Assembly (NCBI RefSeq): GCF_004745595.1 | Contig: NZ_SRLH01000006.1 | Span: 1 to 64,000 of the forward strand | Source: Flavobacterium humi | Lineage (GTDB): Bacteria; Bacteroidota; Bacteroidia; Flavobacteriales; Flavobacteriaceae | Direction of reading: 5' to 3' | Length of the DNA stretch: 64,000 nucleotides | Shown here: positions 17,563 to 27,443 of the stretch, piece after piece | How positions within the stretch are numbered: position 1 is the first letter of the stretch | Layout of the letters: each line of letters starts with the position of its first letter | The notes under the pieces: model-generated | What the model saw: the letters and a program-made list of their open reading frames with translations, nothing else | Databases searched by the model: none | Told to the model about the DNA's origin: nothing | Position numbers and translations under genes: made by a program

Positions 17563-19080
17563 TTAGGCTTTCTGCAAAAGCAATAACTGCTCCAAATAAT
17601 CACGGGTATTCGACAGGCGTGGGATTTTGTGCTGCCCTCCTAATTTGTCCTGGTTTTTTAACCAATCGTAAAACAAATTCTCCCGTGCCACATTGATGGT
17701 CAGCGGGTTTAAAGTCATATTGTTATAGCGTTTGGCTTCGTAATCAGAATTCAAGGATTGGATGTTCTGGTCTAATAAAGTCTTGAATTCTTCTATGTTT
17801 TCAGGATGTTTCCGAAATTCGATCATCCATTCGTGGGCGCCTTTTTCTTTTCCGGTCATAAAAACCGGGGCAACCGTATAATCGATGACTTCAGTGCCGG
17901 TCAACCTGCAGGTTTTTGACAGGGCAAGATCGGTATTCTCGACCATCAATTCTTCTCCAAAAACATTAATATGGTGCTTGGTCCTTCCGGTAACCCTTAT
18001 CCTGTATGGGTTTAGTGATGTAAAACGCACGGTGTCGCCAATCAGGTAACGCCAAAGCCCGGCATTGGTCGTAATGACAACGGCGTAGTTTTTATTCAAT
18101 TCCACTTCCGCAAGACGGACCGCTTTTTCATTGGGCGTGCCAAAAACATCCATCGGAATAAATTCATAGAAAATGCCGTAATCGAGCATCAGCAATAAAT
18201 CATTGGAATGGTTCAGGTCCTGGATGGCAAAAAAACCTTCCGAAGCATTGTAGATTTCGTAATATTTAAAATCATTTTTGGGCAGGATCTTTTTGTATTG
18301 GTCCCGGTACGGATTGAAGCTTACGCCTCCATGGAAATACACTTCCAGGTTGGGCCAGATGTCAAACAGGTTGTCTTTCCCGGTTTCCTCCAGCAGTTTG
18401 TTAAGGAGCACCATCATCCAGGAAGGCACGCCTGCAAAACTGGTTACGTTTTCTATCCGGGTTTCGTTTACAATGGCCAAAAGCTTGGTTTCCCATTCGC
18501 TCATCAGGGATGTTTTGTTGCTTGGTGTACTACTGAATTCTGCCCAAAAAGGCATATTGTCTATCAAAATCGCAGATAAATCGCCAAAAAAAGTATTGTT
18601 GTCTTCATACAATTGCTTGCTTCCGCCCAAACGCAGGCTTTTTCCGGTAAACAATTGCGAATTCTCATTATTGTTCAGGTACAGGCAAAGTAAATCCTTA
18701 CTTCCTTTATAATGGCAGTTTTCAAGTGCTTCATTGCTTACAGGGATAAATTTGCTTTTGGCATTGGTCGTCCCGCTAGATTTGGCAAACCATTTGATGG
18801 GTTCGTTCCAGAAAACCTGCTGTTCCCCTTTGCGGGTCCTTTCAATAAACGGTTCCAAGTCTTCGTAAGTGGAAATCGGCACGCGTTCCTGGAAAAGGTG
18901 GTATGATTTTATGGATTCGAAATCGTATTGCTTTCCAATTATCGTATTTTCAGATGATTTGATAAGGGTCATCAGCAATTCTTCCTGTACTTCATTAGGG
19001 TATTTTAAAAACAGCTCAATCTGATGGATGCGCTGTTTCAAAACCCATGAAGCGATAGAATTTATAATTGGTAAAGGCAT
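17563..19080 (-). CDS. GH3 family acyl-adenylating enzyme (GH3 auxin-responsive promoter family)
   Basis: A 505-residue member of the GH3 branch of the acyl-adenylate/thioester-forming superfamily. The three nucleotide motifs are visible: FAKSSGTTNAKSKFIPVS (ATP loop), YNASEGFFAIQD, and LWRYLIGDTVRF. Plant GH3 enzymes join amino acids to jasmonate or auxin; the acid and amine used by bacterial members are unknown. The open frame reaches 19185, past the divergent neighbour's start, but the ATG at 19080 (MPLPIINSIASWVLKQR) gives the usual bacterial N-terminus. Single gene, divergent from the DUF2797 gene. Confidence 0.88.
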   Translation of the reverse strand: MPLPIINSIASWVLKQRIHQIELFLKYPNEVQEELLMTLIKSSENTIIGKQYDFESIKSYHLFQERVPISTYEDLEPFIERTRKGEQQVFWNEPIKWFAKSSGTTNAKSKFIPVSNEALENCHYKGSKDLLCLYLNNNENSQLFTGKSLRLGGSKQLYEDNNTFFGDLSAILIDNMPFWAEFSSTPSNKTSLMSEWETKLLAIVNETRIENVTSFAGVPSWMMVLLNKLLEETGKDNLFDIWPNLEVYFHGGVSFNPYRDQYKKILPKNDFKYYEIYNASEGFFAIQDLNHSNDLLLMLDYGIFYEFIPMDVFGTPNEKAVRLAEVELNKNYAVVITTNAGLWRYLIGDTVRFTSLNPYRIRVTGRTKHHINVFGEELMVENTDLALSKTCRLTGTEVIDYTVAPVFMTGKEKGAHEWMIEFRKHPENIEEFKTLLDQNIQSLNSDYEAKRYNNMTLNPLTINVARENLFYDWLKNQDKLGGQHKIPRLSNTRDYLEQLLLLQKA

Positions 19081-19159
19081 TTTTAATTTAGGATTTATAA
19101 CTTTACCAAAAATAATATAATTTTTCAAGAATCCTAAATTCCTTAATCCTAATTCAAGA

Positions 19160-19957
19160 ATGACATACGAAGGCGTGCTTACCAAAATGCAAACAGAAAA
19201 CGGGAACCCAATCCAGTATTACCTGGTTTTTGAGCATAGTTTTTTAAATATGAACCAATTGCTGGGGAAGAAGTTCGAGATTGTTTTCCAGGGGTACCAA
19301 TGTTTGAACTGCAATAAGAAAAAAAAGATTTTCCGTCAGGGGTTTTGTTACGATTGTTTTATGAGCAGTGCTGCTGTCGGGGATTGGATCATGAACCCGG
19401 AATTAAGCACGGCGCACCTGGATATCGAAGACCGTGACCTGGAATATGAAAAACGCGTACAATTGCAGCCGCATATCGTATACCTGGCTTTGTCCAGTGA
19501 AATAAAAGTTGGGGTAACCAGGAAAACGCAAGTGCCCACCCGCTGGATCGATCAAGGCGCCGTAAAAGCCATTCCTATTGTTGAGGTACCGAACCGTTAT
19601 CTGGCCGGAATTACCGAAGTTGCCCTTAAAAATCATTTTGCCGATAAAACCAACTGGCAGAAAATGCTTAAAAACGAAGTGCCCGAGGAAGACATCGTCA
19701 AAGTGCGCCAAAGTTTAAAAGACCTGATTCCTGAAGCTGTCCATGAATTTTATGACCTGGATAAAAACGACCTATTCGAACTGCAATACCCCGTGCTGCA
19801 ATACCCTAAAAAAGTCAGTAGCCTCAATTTGGATAAATCACCGGATTATACCGGGAAACTGATGGGCATAAAAGGCCAATACCTGATTTTTGAAGACGGT
19901 ACTGTTTTCAATATCAGGACGTTTGAAGGCTATGTGGTGAAAATCTCTTTACTGTAA
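19160..19957 (+). CDS. DUF2797 domain-containing protein
   Basis: A 265-residue protein of the DUF2797 family. A zinc-ribbon-like cluster Cys48-x2-Cys51 ... Cys63-x2-Cys66 lies near the N-terminus, followed by a GIY-YIG-like core (HIVYLALSSEIKVGVTRKTQVPTRWIDQG). The YLA/KVGVT segment resembles the GIY-YIG fold, so nucleic-acid binding or cutting is possible, but this is only a suggestion. Complete frame, followed by a bidirectional terminator. Confidence 0.82.
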   Translation: MTYEGVLTKMQTENGNPIQYYLVFEHSFLNMNQLLGKKFEIVFQGYQCLNCNKKKKIFRQGFCYDCFMSSAAVGDWIMNPELSTAHLDIEDRDLEYEKRVQLQPHIVYLALSSEIKVGVTRKTQVPTRWIDQGAVKAIPIVEVPNRYLAGITEVALKNHFADKTNWQKMLKNEVPEEDIVKVRQSLKDLIPEAVHEFYDLDKNDLFELQYPVLQYPKKVSSLNLDKSPDYTGKLMGIKGQYLIFEDGTVFNIRTFEGYVVKISLL

Positions 19958-19966
19958 AATCCATAA

Positions 19967-20010
19967 AAAACCCGATATGCTTATAGAAGTACATCGGGTT
20001 TTGTTTTTAA
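19967..20010. terminator. Bidirectional terminator between convergent genes
   Basis: AACCCGAT / ATCGGGTT with a 16-base loop, A-run before and T-run after. Confidence 0.78.
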
Positions 20011-20029
20011 TCTGATATGTTTTCCGGGT

Positions 20030-21436
20030 TTATTCTTTCGGTTTTGTCAGGTAATAAACAGGGATTCCGGCGAGCATAATCAAAACACCCCAGCCGCAAG
20101 TACTGGTCCTGTCAATTAACAAGGCCACACAGATCGCTGTAGCTACAATGATATATAAAGCAGGAAGGAAAGGATACGCAAATGCTTTATAAGGGCGTTC
20201 TGCATCCGGCATTTTCTTTCTCAGGATGAAGATTCCATAAATGGTCAGGATGTAGAAAATAATAACAATGATCATCACAAAATCCAATAAATCACCATAT
20301 TTTCCCGTCAGGCATAACGCCGAAGCCCAAATGCACTGTATCCACAAACCCCAACCCGGAACACTTGCCTTATTCAGATTAGCGGCTTTTTTAAAGAACA
20401 AGCCGTCTTTTGCCATGGTATAATATACTCGGGAACCGGCCATAATCAAACCATTGTTACAGCCAAAAGTCGAAATCATAATCATAACAGCAATAATAAT
20501 AGTACCCGTAGACCCGAAAATATGCTCGGAAGCCACAACTGCAACCCTGTCGGAAGGGGCAAAAGCGATCTCGTGCAACGGCAAGACAGCCAGGTACATC
20601 ACATTGGCCAGCACATAGATGATACTTACAATCAGAGTTCCAAGGAACAAACTCAATCCTACATTACGTTCCGGATTTTTGATTTCACCGGAAATGAAAG
20701 TCACGCCATTCCAGGCATCACTCGAGAATAATGAACCTACCATCGAAGCTGCAATAGCCGAAAGCAAGGCAAATCCGCCAATTTCGGACCATGTATTGGT
20801 GTCTTTGCTGAAAGATTGCGCGGTCCAGGCATTTGTCCAGTTGGCGTCCCAAATATCGCTTTTGGCCGCCAGGATGAATCCGAAAATGATCAATCCGAAC
20901 AGAGACGCTATTTTAGTAACGGTAAATATTTTTTGGATGATTTTGCCGTTTTTAACCCCGCGGCTGTTGATATACGTCAAGATAATGATTGTAACGATGG
21001 AAACCAATTGTGCGGCACTCAATTTGAAAGACCCGGCTTCCAGCAAAAAATTATTTTCACTGAACGCTGGGATAAGATACGCCGCGAACTTTGAAAACGC
21101 CACGCCAACCGCTGCAATTGTCCCGGTCTGGATAACGGCAAAAAAACTCCAGCCGTATAAAAAAGCAATCAGCTTGTTGTACGCTTCCTTCAAATAGATA
21201 TATTGCCCGCCGGCTTGGGGAAACATCGAGCTCAATTCGCCATAACTCACGGCGGCGGTCATGGTTATCAAAGCTGAAACAATCCAAATGGCAATCAGCC
21301 ATCCGGCACTTCCTACGTTTCTGGTAATATCGGCACTGACAATAAAAATCCCTGAACCTATCATCGAGCCCACCACAAGCATCGTAGCGTCAAATAACCC
21401 AAGTTCCCGTTTGAAATTCTGTTTTTCTTCTTGCAT
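20030..21436 (-). CDS. amino acid permease (APC superfamily)
   Basis: A 468-residue inner-membrane transporter with about 12 membrane helices. The N-terminal signature VVGSMIGSGIFIVSADI is the substrate-binding unwound helix 1 of APC/LAT-type carriers, and helix 6 contains FALLSAIAASMVGSLFSSDAWNG. It probably moves amino acids by exchange or proton symport; the substrate is not deducible. Single gene, divergent from the yjdI-like gene with about 90 bases between. Confidence 0.9.
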   Translation of the reverse strand: MQEEKQNFKRELGLFDATMLVVGSMIGSGIFIVSADITRNVGSAGWLIAIWIVSALITMTAAVSYGELSSMFPQAGGQYIYLKEAYNKLIAFLYGWSFFAVIQTGTIAAVGVAFSKFAAYLIPAFSENNFLLEAGSFKLSAAQLVSIVTIIILTYINSRGVKNGKIIQKIFTVTKIASLFGLIIFGFILAAKSDIWDANWTNAWTAQSFSKDTNTWSEIGGFALLSAIAASMVGSLFSSDAWNGVTFISGEIKNPERNVGLSLFLGTLIVSIIYVLANVMYLAVLPLHEIAFAPSDRVAVVASEHIFGSTGTIIIAVMIMISTFGCNNGLIMAGSRVYYTMAKDGLFFKKAANLNKASVPGWGLWIQCIWASALCLTGKYGDLLDFVMIIVIIFYILTIYGIFILRKKMPDAERPYKAFAYPFLPALYIIVATAICVALLIDRTSTCGWGVLIMLAGIPVYYLTKPKE

Positions 21437-21523
21437 AATTTTTTGGTTAGTTTTGATAAAGATATAAAAACATAATTTACACCCAATTTTTTTGTACTTT
21501 TAGTCAAAGTAAAACCTAATATT

Positions 21524-21754
21524 ATGGATAAAGCAAGAGAATATTCAAATGGCGAGGTAACTATCGTATGGAAGCAGGACCTGTGCATCCATTCCGGTAA
21601 CTGTGCCAGAGGTTTGGCAGGCGTTTTCAAACCCAAAGAGAAACCTTGGATCCATCCCGAAGGCGCGACTTCAGAAGAAATCGTAAACCAGGTAAAGAAA
21701 TGTCCGTCAGGAGCCCTTTCGGTGTATTATAATAAAACAGGAAAAAATGAGTAA
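21524..21754 (+). CDS. YjdI-like (4Fe-4S) mono-cluster domain protein
   Basis: A 76-residue divergent ferredoxin-like protein (Fer4_19 type). Cys21, Cys27 and Cys60 (LCIHSGNC and KKCPSGAL) are the visible cluster candidates, with the family WKQDLCIHSGNC and FKPKEKPWI segments. Its stop overlaps the start of a YjdJ-like acetyltransferase by 8 bases, the same pair as yjdI-yjdJ in Escherichia coli. The function of the pair is unknown. Confidence 0.88.
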   Translation: MDKAREYSNGEVTIVWKQDLCIHSGNCARGLAGVFKPKEKPWIHPEGATSEEIVNQVKKCPSGALSVYYNKTGKNE

Positions 21755-22052
21755 TAGCTTGGAAAGCAAATTGGTCCTTAACGAAGAAAAAAAACGTTTC
21801 GAACTCGAAGTGGAAGGGAAAACCGCATTTATAGAATTCATATTGTCAAACGAAAACATCATGTTCCTGACCCATACCGAAGTCCCGGGGAACCTGGAAG
21901 GAAAAGGAGTCGGTTCGGCCATTGTTTCAAAAACACTGGAATACCTCAAGGAAAAAGGGTATACTCTAGCACCGCTTTGCCCTTTTGTGGCGGCTTATGT
22001 AAAACGCCATCCGCAATGGAAGGAAATTTTGGCAAAAGGCTACAATGTGTAG
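21747..22052 (+). CDS. GNAT family N-acetyltransferase (YjdJ-like)
   Basis: A 101-residue minimal GNAT fold. The acetyl-CoA-binding turn is at GNLEGKGVGSAIVSKTLEYLKEKG, followed by the LAPLCPFVAAYVKRHPQW signature of the small YjdJ/NATD1-like group. Substrate unknown. Translationally coupled to the preceding iron-sulfur protein by an 8-base overlap. Confidence 0.88.
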   Translation: MSNSLESKLVLNEEKKRFELEVEGKTAFIEFILSNENIMFLTHTEVPGNLEGKGVGSAIVSKTLEYLKEKGYTLAPLCPFVAAYVKRHPQWKEILAKGYNV

Positions 22053-22105
22053 CGAGGCACTTTTAGAAACTGCCGGCTTAACACTGCAAACTGAGTACTT
22101 TCTTT

Positions 22106-22113
22106 TATCTTTG
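22106..22113 (+). promoter_or_regulatory. Candidate -7 element of ruvB
   Basis: TATCTTTG matches TAnnTTTG only 4 bases before the ruvB ATG at 22118. If used, the message would be leaderless or nearly so. No obvious -33 TTG. Confidence 0.45.
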
Positions 22114-22117
22114 CCAC

Positions 22118-23140
22118 ATGAATGAACATTTAGACCCGACCAATCGAAATTATAATGCCGAGGAACTTGATTTGGAAAAAAAATTAAGGCCTCTCGCTTT
22201 TGATGATTTTACGGGGCAAGACCAGGTTTTGGAAAACCTTAAAATATTTGTGCAGGCCGCCAACCTTAGAGGAGAAGCGCTAGACCATACCTTGTTCCAT
22301 GGCCCGCCAGGATTAGGGAAAACAACACTGGCTAATATTTTGGCCAACGAATTGGGCGTGGGGATTAAGATCACATCCGGCCCTGTGCTTGACAAACCGG
22401 GAGATTTAGCCGGCCTGCTAACCAATCTGGACGAAAGGGATGTCCTATTTATAGATGAAATCCACAGGCTAAGTCCTATTGTAGAAGAATACCTGTATTC
22501 CGCCATGGAAGATTTCAAGATCGATATCATGATCGAATCCGGTCCCAATGCCAGGACAGTACAAATCAACCTGAGCCCTTTCACATTGGTCGGAGCCACA
22601 ACACGTTCGGGATTGTTAACCGCGCCAATGCGGGCTCGTTTCGGGATCCAAAGCAGGCTGCAATATTACAATACGGAACTGCTGACCACCATTGTACAAA
22701 GAAGTTCCTCGATCCTAAAAATGCCCATTACCATGGAAGCGGCTATCGAGATCGCGGGAAGAAGCCGGGGAACTCCGCGTATTGCCAATGCGATGCTGCG
22801 GCGCGTGAGGGATTTCGCCCAAATAAAAGGAAACGGAAAAATCGATATCGAAATAGCGAAATTCGCCCTAAACGCTTTGAATGTAGATGCCCACGGATTG
22901 GATGAAATGGACAATAAAATCCTGACAACCATCATTGATAAATTCAAGGGCGGCCCGGTTGGGCTCTCTACGTTGGCTACCGCCGTTTCGGAAAGCAGCG
23001 AAACCATTGAGGAAGTTTACGAGCCGTTCCTGATCCAGGAAGGTTTCATCATGCGCACACCACGCGGGCGCGAAGTAACCGAAAAAGCCTATAAACATCT
23101 TGGAAAGGTCCAGACAAATATCCAGGGAGGTTTGTTTTAG
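22118..23140 (+). CDS. ruvB: Holliday junction branch migration DNA helicase RuvB
   Basis: A 340-residue AAA+ motor that drives branch migration with RuvA. Walker [10 protein letters not shown] (about residues 62-70), Walker B LFIDEIHR, the sensor GATTRSG and the C-terminal winged-helix ending [11 protein letters not shown] are all in place. It is not next to ruvA, which lies at 27444-28025. A dispersed hairpin repeat separates it from queG. Confidence 0.97.
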   Translation: MNEHLDPTNRNYNAEELDLEKKLRPLAFDDFTGQDQVLENLKIFVQAANLRGEALDHTLFHGPPGLGKTTLANILANELGVGIKITSGPVLDKPGDLAGLLTNLDERDVLFIDEIHRLSPIVEEYLYSAMEDFKIDIMIESGPNARTVQINLSPFTLVGATTRSGLLTAPMRARFGIQSRLQYYNTELLTTIVQRSSSILKMPITMEAAIEIAGRSRGTPRIANAMLRRVRDFAQIKGNGKIDIEIAKFALNALNVDAHGLDEMDNKILTTIIDKFKGGPVGLSTLATAVSESSETIEEVYEPFLIQEGFIMRTPRGREVTEKAYKHLGKVQTNIQGGLF

Positions 23141-23141
23141 G

Positions 23142-23253
23142 GCATTTCCCTTCGGGCAGTCGGCTCCGCCTCGTGTCCCTTTGGGCCGGGTTTTCCGCTT
23201 TATCTTTTTTCGTTCCTCAAAAAGGATGCCGCTCCAACCCCTAATGCAGTATC
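23142..23253. repeat. Dispersed hairpin repeat, copy 3 (ruvB-queG gap)
   Basis: The gap begins with small hairpins (GGGCATTTCCCTTCGGGC) and then has TTCCGCTTTATCTTTTTT, a loop, and AAAAAGGATGCCGCTCC followed by CCCCTAATGC. This resembles the 40078-40165 element (TTCGCTTTAATCTTTTTT ... AAAAAAGGATTTCCGCTGC). Confidence 0.6.
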
Positions 23254-24180
23254 GTGATCGATAACAAATCAAAATATACAAACCTTATAAAGTCCGAAGC
23301 CAAGCGCCTCGGGTTTTTGTCCTGTGGCATATCGCCGGCGGGTTTTCTGGAAGAAGAAGCGCCCCGTTTGGAAAACTGGCTCAACAACCGGATGCACGGC
23401 CAGATGTCTTACATGGAAAATCATTTTGATAAGCGCCTAAACCCAACGCTATTGGTGGATGATGCCAAAAGTGTCATTTCATTATTACTGAATTATTATC
23501 CGTCGGAAATTCAAAATCCGGAAAGTTATAAGATTTCAAAATATGCCTATGGACAGGATTATCACTTTGTCATCAAGGAAAAACTGAAAGCATTGCTGGA
23601 TTTTATCCAAACACAAATCGGGGAAGTTTCCGGGCGTGCTTTTGTCGATTCGGCACCCGTCCTGGACAAGGCATGGGCGGCTAAAAGCGGTTTGGGCTGG
23701 ATTGGGAAAAACAGCAACCTGCTCACCAAGCAAACCGGGTCGTTTTATTTTATTGCCGAATTGATTGTAGACCTCGATCTGGAATATGACCATGCCACCA
23801 CAGACCATTGCGGAAGCTGTACTGCCTGCCTCGATGCTTGCCCTACAGAGGCAATTGTCGCTCCTTATATTGTAGACGGCAGCAAATGCATTTCTTATTT
23901 TACCATCGAACTCAAAGAGAATATCCCTTTGGAAATGCAGGGGAAGTTTGACGACTGGGCTTTTGGGTGCGATGTCTGCCAGGACGTCTGCCCCTGGAAT
24001 AAATTCTCCAAACCGCACAACGAACCGCTTTTCAATCCTAATCCGGAACTCCTTTCGTTCTCCAGGAAAGATTGGGAAGACATAACAGATGAAACCTTCA
24101 GGAAAGTATTTAAAAATTCGGCTGTAAAAAGGACAAAACTCGAAGGATTGAAAAGGAATATCGGGTTCCTGAAAAAATAA
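23254..24180 (+). CDS. queG: tRNA epoxyqueuosine(34) reductase
   Basis: A 308-residue cobalamin- and iron-sulfur-dependent enzyme that reduces epoxyqueuosine to queuosine in the tRNA wobble position. The two cluster motifs [12 protein letters not shown] (from Cys186) and [11 protein letters not shown] are present, as is the [24 protein letters not shown] catalytic region. The start is GTG at 23254; the only nearby upstream ATG hits a stop at once. A queuosine-precursor transporter lies at 56090-56740. Followed by a bidirectional terminator. Confidence 0.95.
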   Translation: MIDNKSKYTNLIKSEAKRLGFLSCGISPAGFLEEEAPRLENWLNNRMHGQMSYMENHFDKRLNPTLLVDDAKSVISLLLNYYPSEIQNPESYKISKYAYGQDYHFVIKEKLKALLDFIQTQIGEVSGRAFVDSAPVLDKAWAAKSGLGWIGKNSNLLTKQTGSFYFIAELIVDLDLEYDHATTDHCGSCTACLDACPTEAIVAPYIVDGSKCISYFTIELKENIPLEMQGKFDDWAFGCDVCQDVCPWNKFSKPHNEPLFNPNPELLSFSRKDWEDITDETFRKVFKNSAVKRTKLEGLKRNIGFLKK

Positions 24181-24213
24181 AATCAGGCTGTTGAAAAAAC
24201 AGCCTGATTTTTA
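24179..24213. terminator. Bidirectional terminator after queG
   Basis: AAATCAGGCTGTT-gaaa-AACAGCCTGATTTTT: a 13-bp stem with a 4-base loop and T-run. Confidence 0.9.
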
Positions 24214-24236
24214 GCAGATGACATGCAAAACGATTT

Positions 24237-24830
24237 TTATTTGTCCAATTGGGTCCCGATTGGCAAAGAAGGTTCGGCAGGAAGGCGGGAACATACTTTT
24301 TTGCGGTACGTAACACTTATTACCATTCTGTAAGGACCGTAAGCCGTAACCATAAATCCGTTGATTCTCTGATAACCCGTGATTACATAATCGGATCCAG
24401 GCCTCATGCTTACTGCCATTTGTTTCCAACCGTCTATTTGGGTATTTAAAGAACCTGCACTAAAACAACAGTTGCTCAAATCAGCATTGAAAAGCTTGGT
24501 TTGGGTTGTGCTGGTCCAGCTGCATCCCGGAGACAAGCTCTCAATCCTGCAGCTGTTTAATAAAGAGACCATTGTAAATTGGTTTTGCAAATCTGTCCCG
24601 GTACCGGAAGTGAAGTTGCATCCGTCATTCACAAGGGTTTCAGGGCAGCTTTGCATTGTGAGGGCGCTTCCCGGTGGCTGGAAGTTCAGCTCGCCCGGCG
24701 CTTTGGCTGTAATGTTTTCATTCTCGGATGGAACCGCTTCTTCTTTGTTGCAGGAAGCAAAAAATACAACACTGGCGAACAATGCTACAGCGAAGCTTTT
24801 CATTACGTTAGTTTTTTTAAATGTTTTCAT
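24237..24830 (-). CDS. cysteine-rich lipoprotein of unknown function
   Basis: A 197-residue protein. A lipoprotein signal ends at the lipobox FASC (Cys27 counting from the first Met; a second Met at residue 10 could be the start). The mature N-terminus reads C-N-K-E-E, a lysine plus two acidic residues directly after the lipid cysteine, resembling the lipoprotein export signal described in Flavobacteriia, so surface exposure is possible. The mature part has seven further cysteines, suggesting disulfides. I recognise no domain. Convergent with queG, divergent from maeB. Confidence 0.7.
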   Translation of the reverse strand: MKTFKKTNVMKSFAVALFASVVFFASCNKEEAVPSENENITAKAPGELNFQPPGSALTMQSCPETLVNDGCNFTSGTGTDLQNQFTMVSLLNSCRIESLSPGCSWTSTTQTKLFNADLSNCCFSAGSLNTQIDGWKQMAVSMRPGSDYVITGYQRINGFMVTAYGPYRMVISVTYRKKVCSRLPAEPSLPIGTQLDK

Positions 24831-25024
24831 AATATGTTTTTTAATTTGCCTACTCTTTCCGGGATTTTCGGCTTTCTCCCCGTTGATTGTTTTATGTAAA
24901 TACGCCGGTTGGGATTTTTGTTACCCTATTTTGTATATTTTATCTTACTTTTTTCAAACCATCAACAGGAGCAAACTTTATGAAAGATTAATCACTAAAA
25001 ATTTCGTTGTTCCAATGCATATTT

Positions 25025-25032
25025 TAACTTTG
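25025..25032 (+). promoter_or_regulatory. Candidate -7 element of maeB
   Basis: TAACTTTG, 23 bases before the ATG. A TTG at 25007-25009 is 15 bases upstream, a little closer than usual. Confidence 0.55.
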
Positions 25033-25055
25033 TAAATTCATAGTAATTTTAAAAT

Positions 25056-27347
25056 ATGTCAAAAGATAATAAAAGGAGAGAAGCATTACTATACCACGCT
25101 AAACCTGCACCAGGCAAAATCCAGGTGGTCCCAACTAAAAAATACGCTACACAGCGTGATTTGTCACTGGCTTATTCGCCGGGAGTGGCTGAACCTTGCC
25201 TTGAAATCGCGAAAGATGTCAATAATGTTTATAAATATACTGCCAAAGGAAACCTGGTTGCCGTAATTACCAATGGAACCGCTGTTTTAGGATTAGGCGA
25301 TATCGGGCCGGAAGCCTCAAAACCGGTAATGGAAGGAAAGGCATTATTGTTTAAGATTTTTTCAGATATTGATGTTTTTGATATTGAAGTCGATGCGACC
25401 GATATCGATAAATTTGTAGAAACCGTCAAGGCCATCGCGCCTACTTTCGGGGGAATCAACCTGGAAGATATCAAAGCTCCCGAATCGTTTGAAATTGAAA
25501 GGCGTTTGGTAGAAGAATTGGATATCCCGGTCATGCATGACGACCAGCATGGTACGGCCATCATTTCATCGGCAGCTTTGCTAAATGCTTTGGAACTGGC
25601 CGGCAAAAAAATTGAAAATGTAAAACTGGTGGTGTCCGGGGCCGGATCTGCGGCTTTGGCCTGTGCTAATTTATATGTACTTTTAGGGGTCAATCCTGAA
25701 AATATCATCATGTTCGATAAAGACGGGGTGCTTTCTTCCGAAAGGACAGATCTGTCCGACCTGCAAAAAAGATATTCCAAAGCAAAACCGAATACAAATT
25801 TACAACAGGCATTAGTTGGTGCCGATGTGTTTTTAGGGCTTTCCGCCGGGAATATACTTTCGCCTGAAATGCTGTTGGGCATGGCTGATAATCCTATCGT
25901 TTTCGCCATGGCAAACCCGATACCGGAAATCGATTACAACCTCGCTGTTTCCACCCGTAAAGACATTATTATGGCAACCGGGCGATCGGATTACCCGAAC
26001 CAGGTAAACAACGTGTTGGGCTTTCCTTATATTTTCAGAGGAGCGCTCGATGTCCGTGCTACAAAAATAAACGAAGCCATGAAGATGGCTGCTGTAAAGG
26101 CATTGGCCTGCCTGGCAAAACAATCGGTTCCGGAACAAGTGAACATTGCCTATGGCGAAACAAAACTATATTTCGGAAAGGATTACATTATCCCAAAACC
26201 ATTCGATCCGAGGCTAATCGCCGAAGTGGCACCGGCTGTAGCCAAAGCTGCTATGGAAAGCGGTGTCGCCCAAATAGAAATCACAGACTGGGAACGGTAC
26301 AAAGACGAACTTTTAGAGCGTTTAGGCTCCGATAATAAAATGGTTCGGTTATTGGCCAACAGAGCCAAAACAGATCCAAAAAGAATTGTTTTTGCCGAAG
26401 CAGACCATCTCGATGTGCTGAAAGCTGCGCAGATAGTACACGAGGAAGGAATAGGATTCCCAATCTTATTAGGAAACAAAGAAATCATCCTCGAACTCAA
26501 AGAAGAATTAGGATTTGACGCCGAAGTGCCTATTTTTGATCCAAAAACCAAGGAGGAAGATGCCAGAAGGCTGCGCTTTGCCGAAATTTACTGGAAAGCC
26601 CGCCGCCGCAGGGGAATTACACTCCTTGATGCCCAAAAATGGATGCGCGAACGGAATTATTTCGCCGCCATGATGGTCAATGAAGGAGAAGCTGATGCTT
26701 TGGTGACAGGATATTCGAGAAGTTACCCGTCTGTGGTAAAACCAATGATGGAATTGGTAGGGAAAGCACCAGGGGTAACCAGGATGGCGACAGCAAATAT
26801 GATGATGACGCCACGTGGCCCGATGTTTTTGTCCGATACGGCCATTAATACCAACCCAAGTGCACAGGACCTGGCAAGAATTGCTCTTATGACAGCCAAA
26901 ACAGTCAAAATGTTCGGTATGCAACCGGTGGTAGCCATGGTGTCGTTTTCGAATTTCGGTTCGTCAAACAATGAAAGTGCGGCCAAAGTACGTGAAGCAG
27001 TAGCCTATCTGCATGAAGAACATCCTGACCTGATTGTCGATGGGGAAATCCAGACGGATTTCGCTTTAAACCCGGACATGCTCAAGAGCAAATTCCCTTT
27101 TTCAAAACTGGCAGGGCAAAAAGTAAATACATTGGTTTTTCCTAATCTGGAATCCGCCAATATCACCTATAAAATGCTGAAGGAATTATACAAAGTTGAT
27201 TCTATCGGGCCTATCATGCTGGGTATGGACAAGCCGGTGCATATTTTCCAATTGGGAGCGAGCGTGGAAGAAATGGTAAACATGGCAGCGGTTGCTGTTG
27301 TGGATGCCCAGGAGAAAGAAAGACGGAATAAATCGGCCCAAAAATAA
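25056..27347 (+). CDS. maeB: NADP-dependent malic enzyme (malic enzyme-phosphotransacetylase fusion)
   Basis: A 763-residue two-domain protein. Residues 1 to about 430 are the malic enzyme part (YSPGVAEPC, the MHDDQHGTAI catalytic/metal segment, VVSGAGSAALACANL dinucleotide fold), which decarboxylates malate to pyruvate with NADP. The rest is a phosphotransacetylase-like domain (RRGITLLDAQKWM, LVTGYSRSYP, NPSAQDLARIAL), which in MaeB-type enzymes is usually regulatory, binding acetyl-CoA or related metabolites. Complete; precedes ruvA-sprA. Confidence 0.95.
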   Translation: MSKDNKRREALLYHAKPAPGKIQVVPTKKYATQRDLSLAYSPGVAEPCLEIAKDVNNVYKYTAKGNLVAVITNGTAVLGLGDIGPEASKPVMEGKALLFKIFSDIDVFDIEVDATDIDKFVETVKAIAPTFGGINLEDIKAPESFEIERRLVEELDIPVMHDDQHGTAIISSAALLNALELAGKKIENVKLVVSGAGSAALACANLYVLLGVNPENIIMFDKDGVLSSERTDLSDLQKRYSKAKPNTNLQQALVGADVFLGLSAGNILSPEMLLGMADNPIVFAMANPIPEIDYNLAVSTRKDIIMATGRSDYPNQVNNVLGFPYIFRGALDVRATKINEAMKMAAVKALACLAKQSVPEQVNIAYGETKLYFGKDYIIPKPFDPRLIAEVAPAVAKAAMESGVAQIEITDWERYKDELLERLGSDNKMVRLLANRAKTDPKRIVFAEADHLDVLKAAQIVHEEGIGFPILLGNKEIILELKEELGFDAEVPIFDPKTKEEDARRLRFAEIYWKARRRRGITLLDAQKWMRERNYFAAMMVNEGEADALVTGYSRSYPSVVKPMMELVGKAPGVTRMATANMMMTPRGPMFLSDTAINTNPSAQDLARIALMTAKTVKMFGMQPVVAMVSFSNFGSSNNESAAKVREAVAYLHEEHPDLIVDGEIQTDFALNPDMLKSKFPFSKLAGQKVNTLVFPNLESANITYKMLKELYKVDSIGPIMLGMDKPVHIFQLGASVEEMVNMAAVAVVDAQEKERRNKSAQK

Positions 27348-27416
27348 CAGAATGGTTATTTAATCAATTAATCAGGCAGTTAGACCGAAAAAAGAAGGAA
27401 AATTAAAGAAAATTAG

Positions 27417-27424
27417 TATATTTG
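27417..27424 (+). promoter_or_regulatory. Candidate -7 element of ruvA-sprA
   Basis: TATATTTG, 19 bases before the ruvA ATG. No clear -33 TTG at the expected distance. Confidence 0.5.
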
Positions 27425-27443
27425 GGGGTTTACGGATTCATTT

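Noticed and set aside
22150..22599. 149-codon minus-strand open frame within ruvB, and similar long antisense frames in maeB and sprA.
   Set aside because: They mirror conserved coding sequence, show no independent start signals, and have the composition expected of shadow frames.
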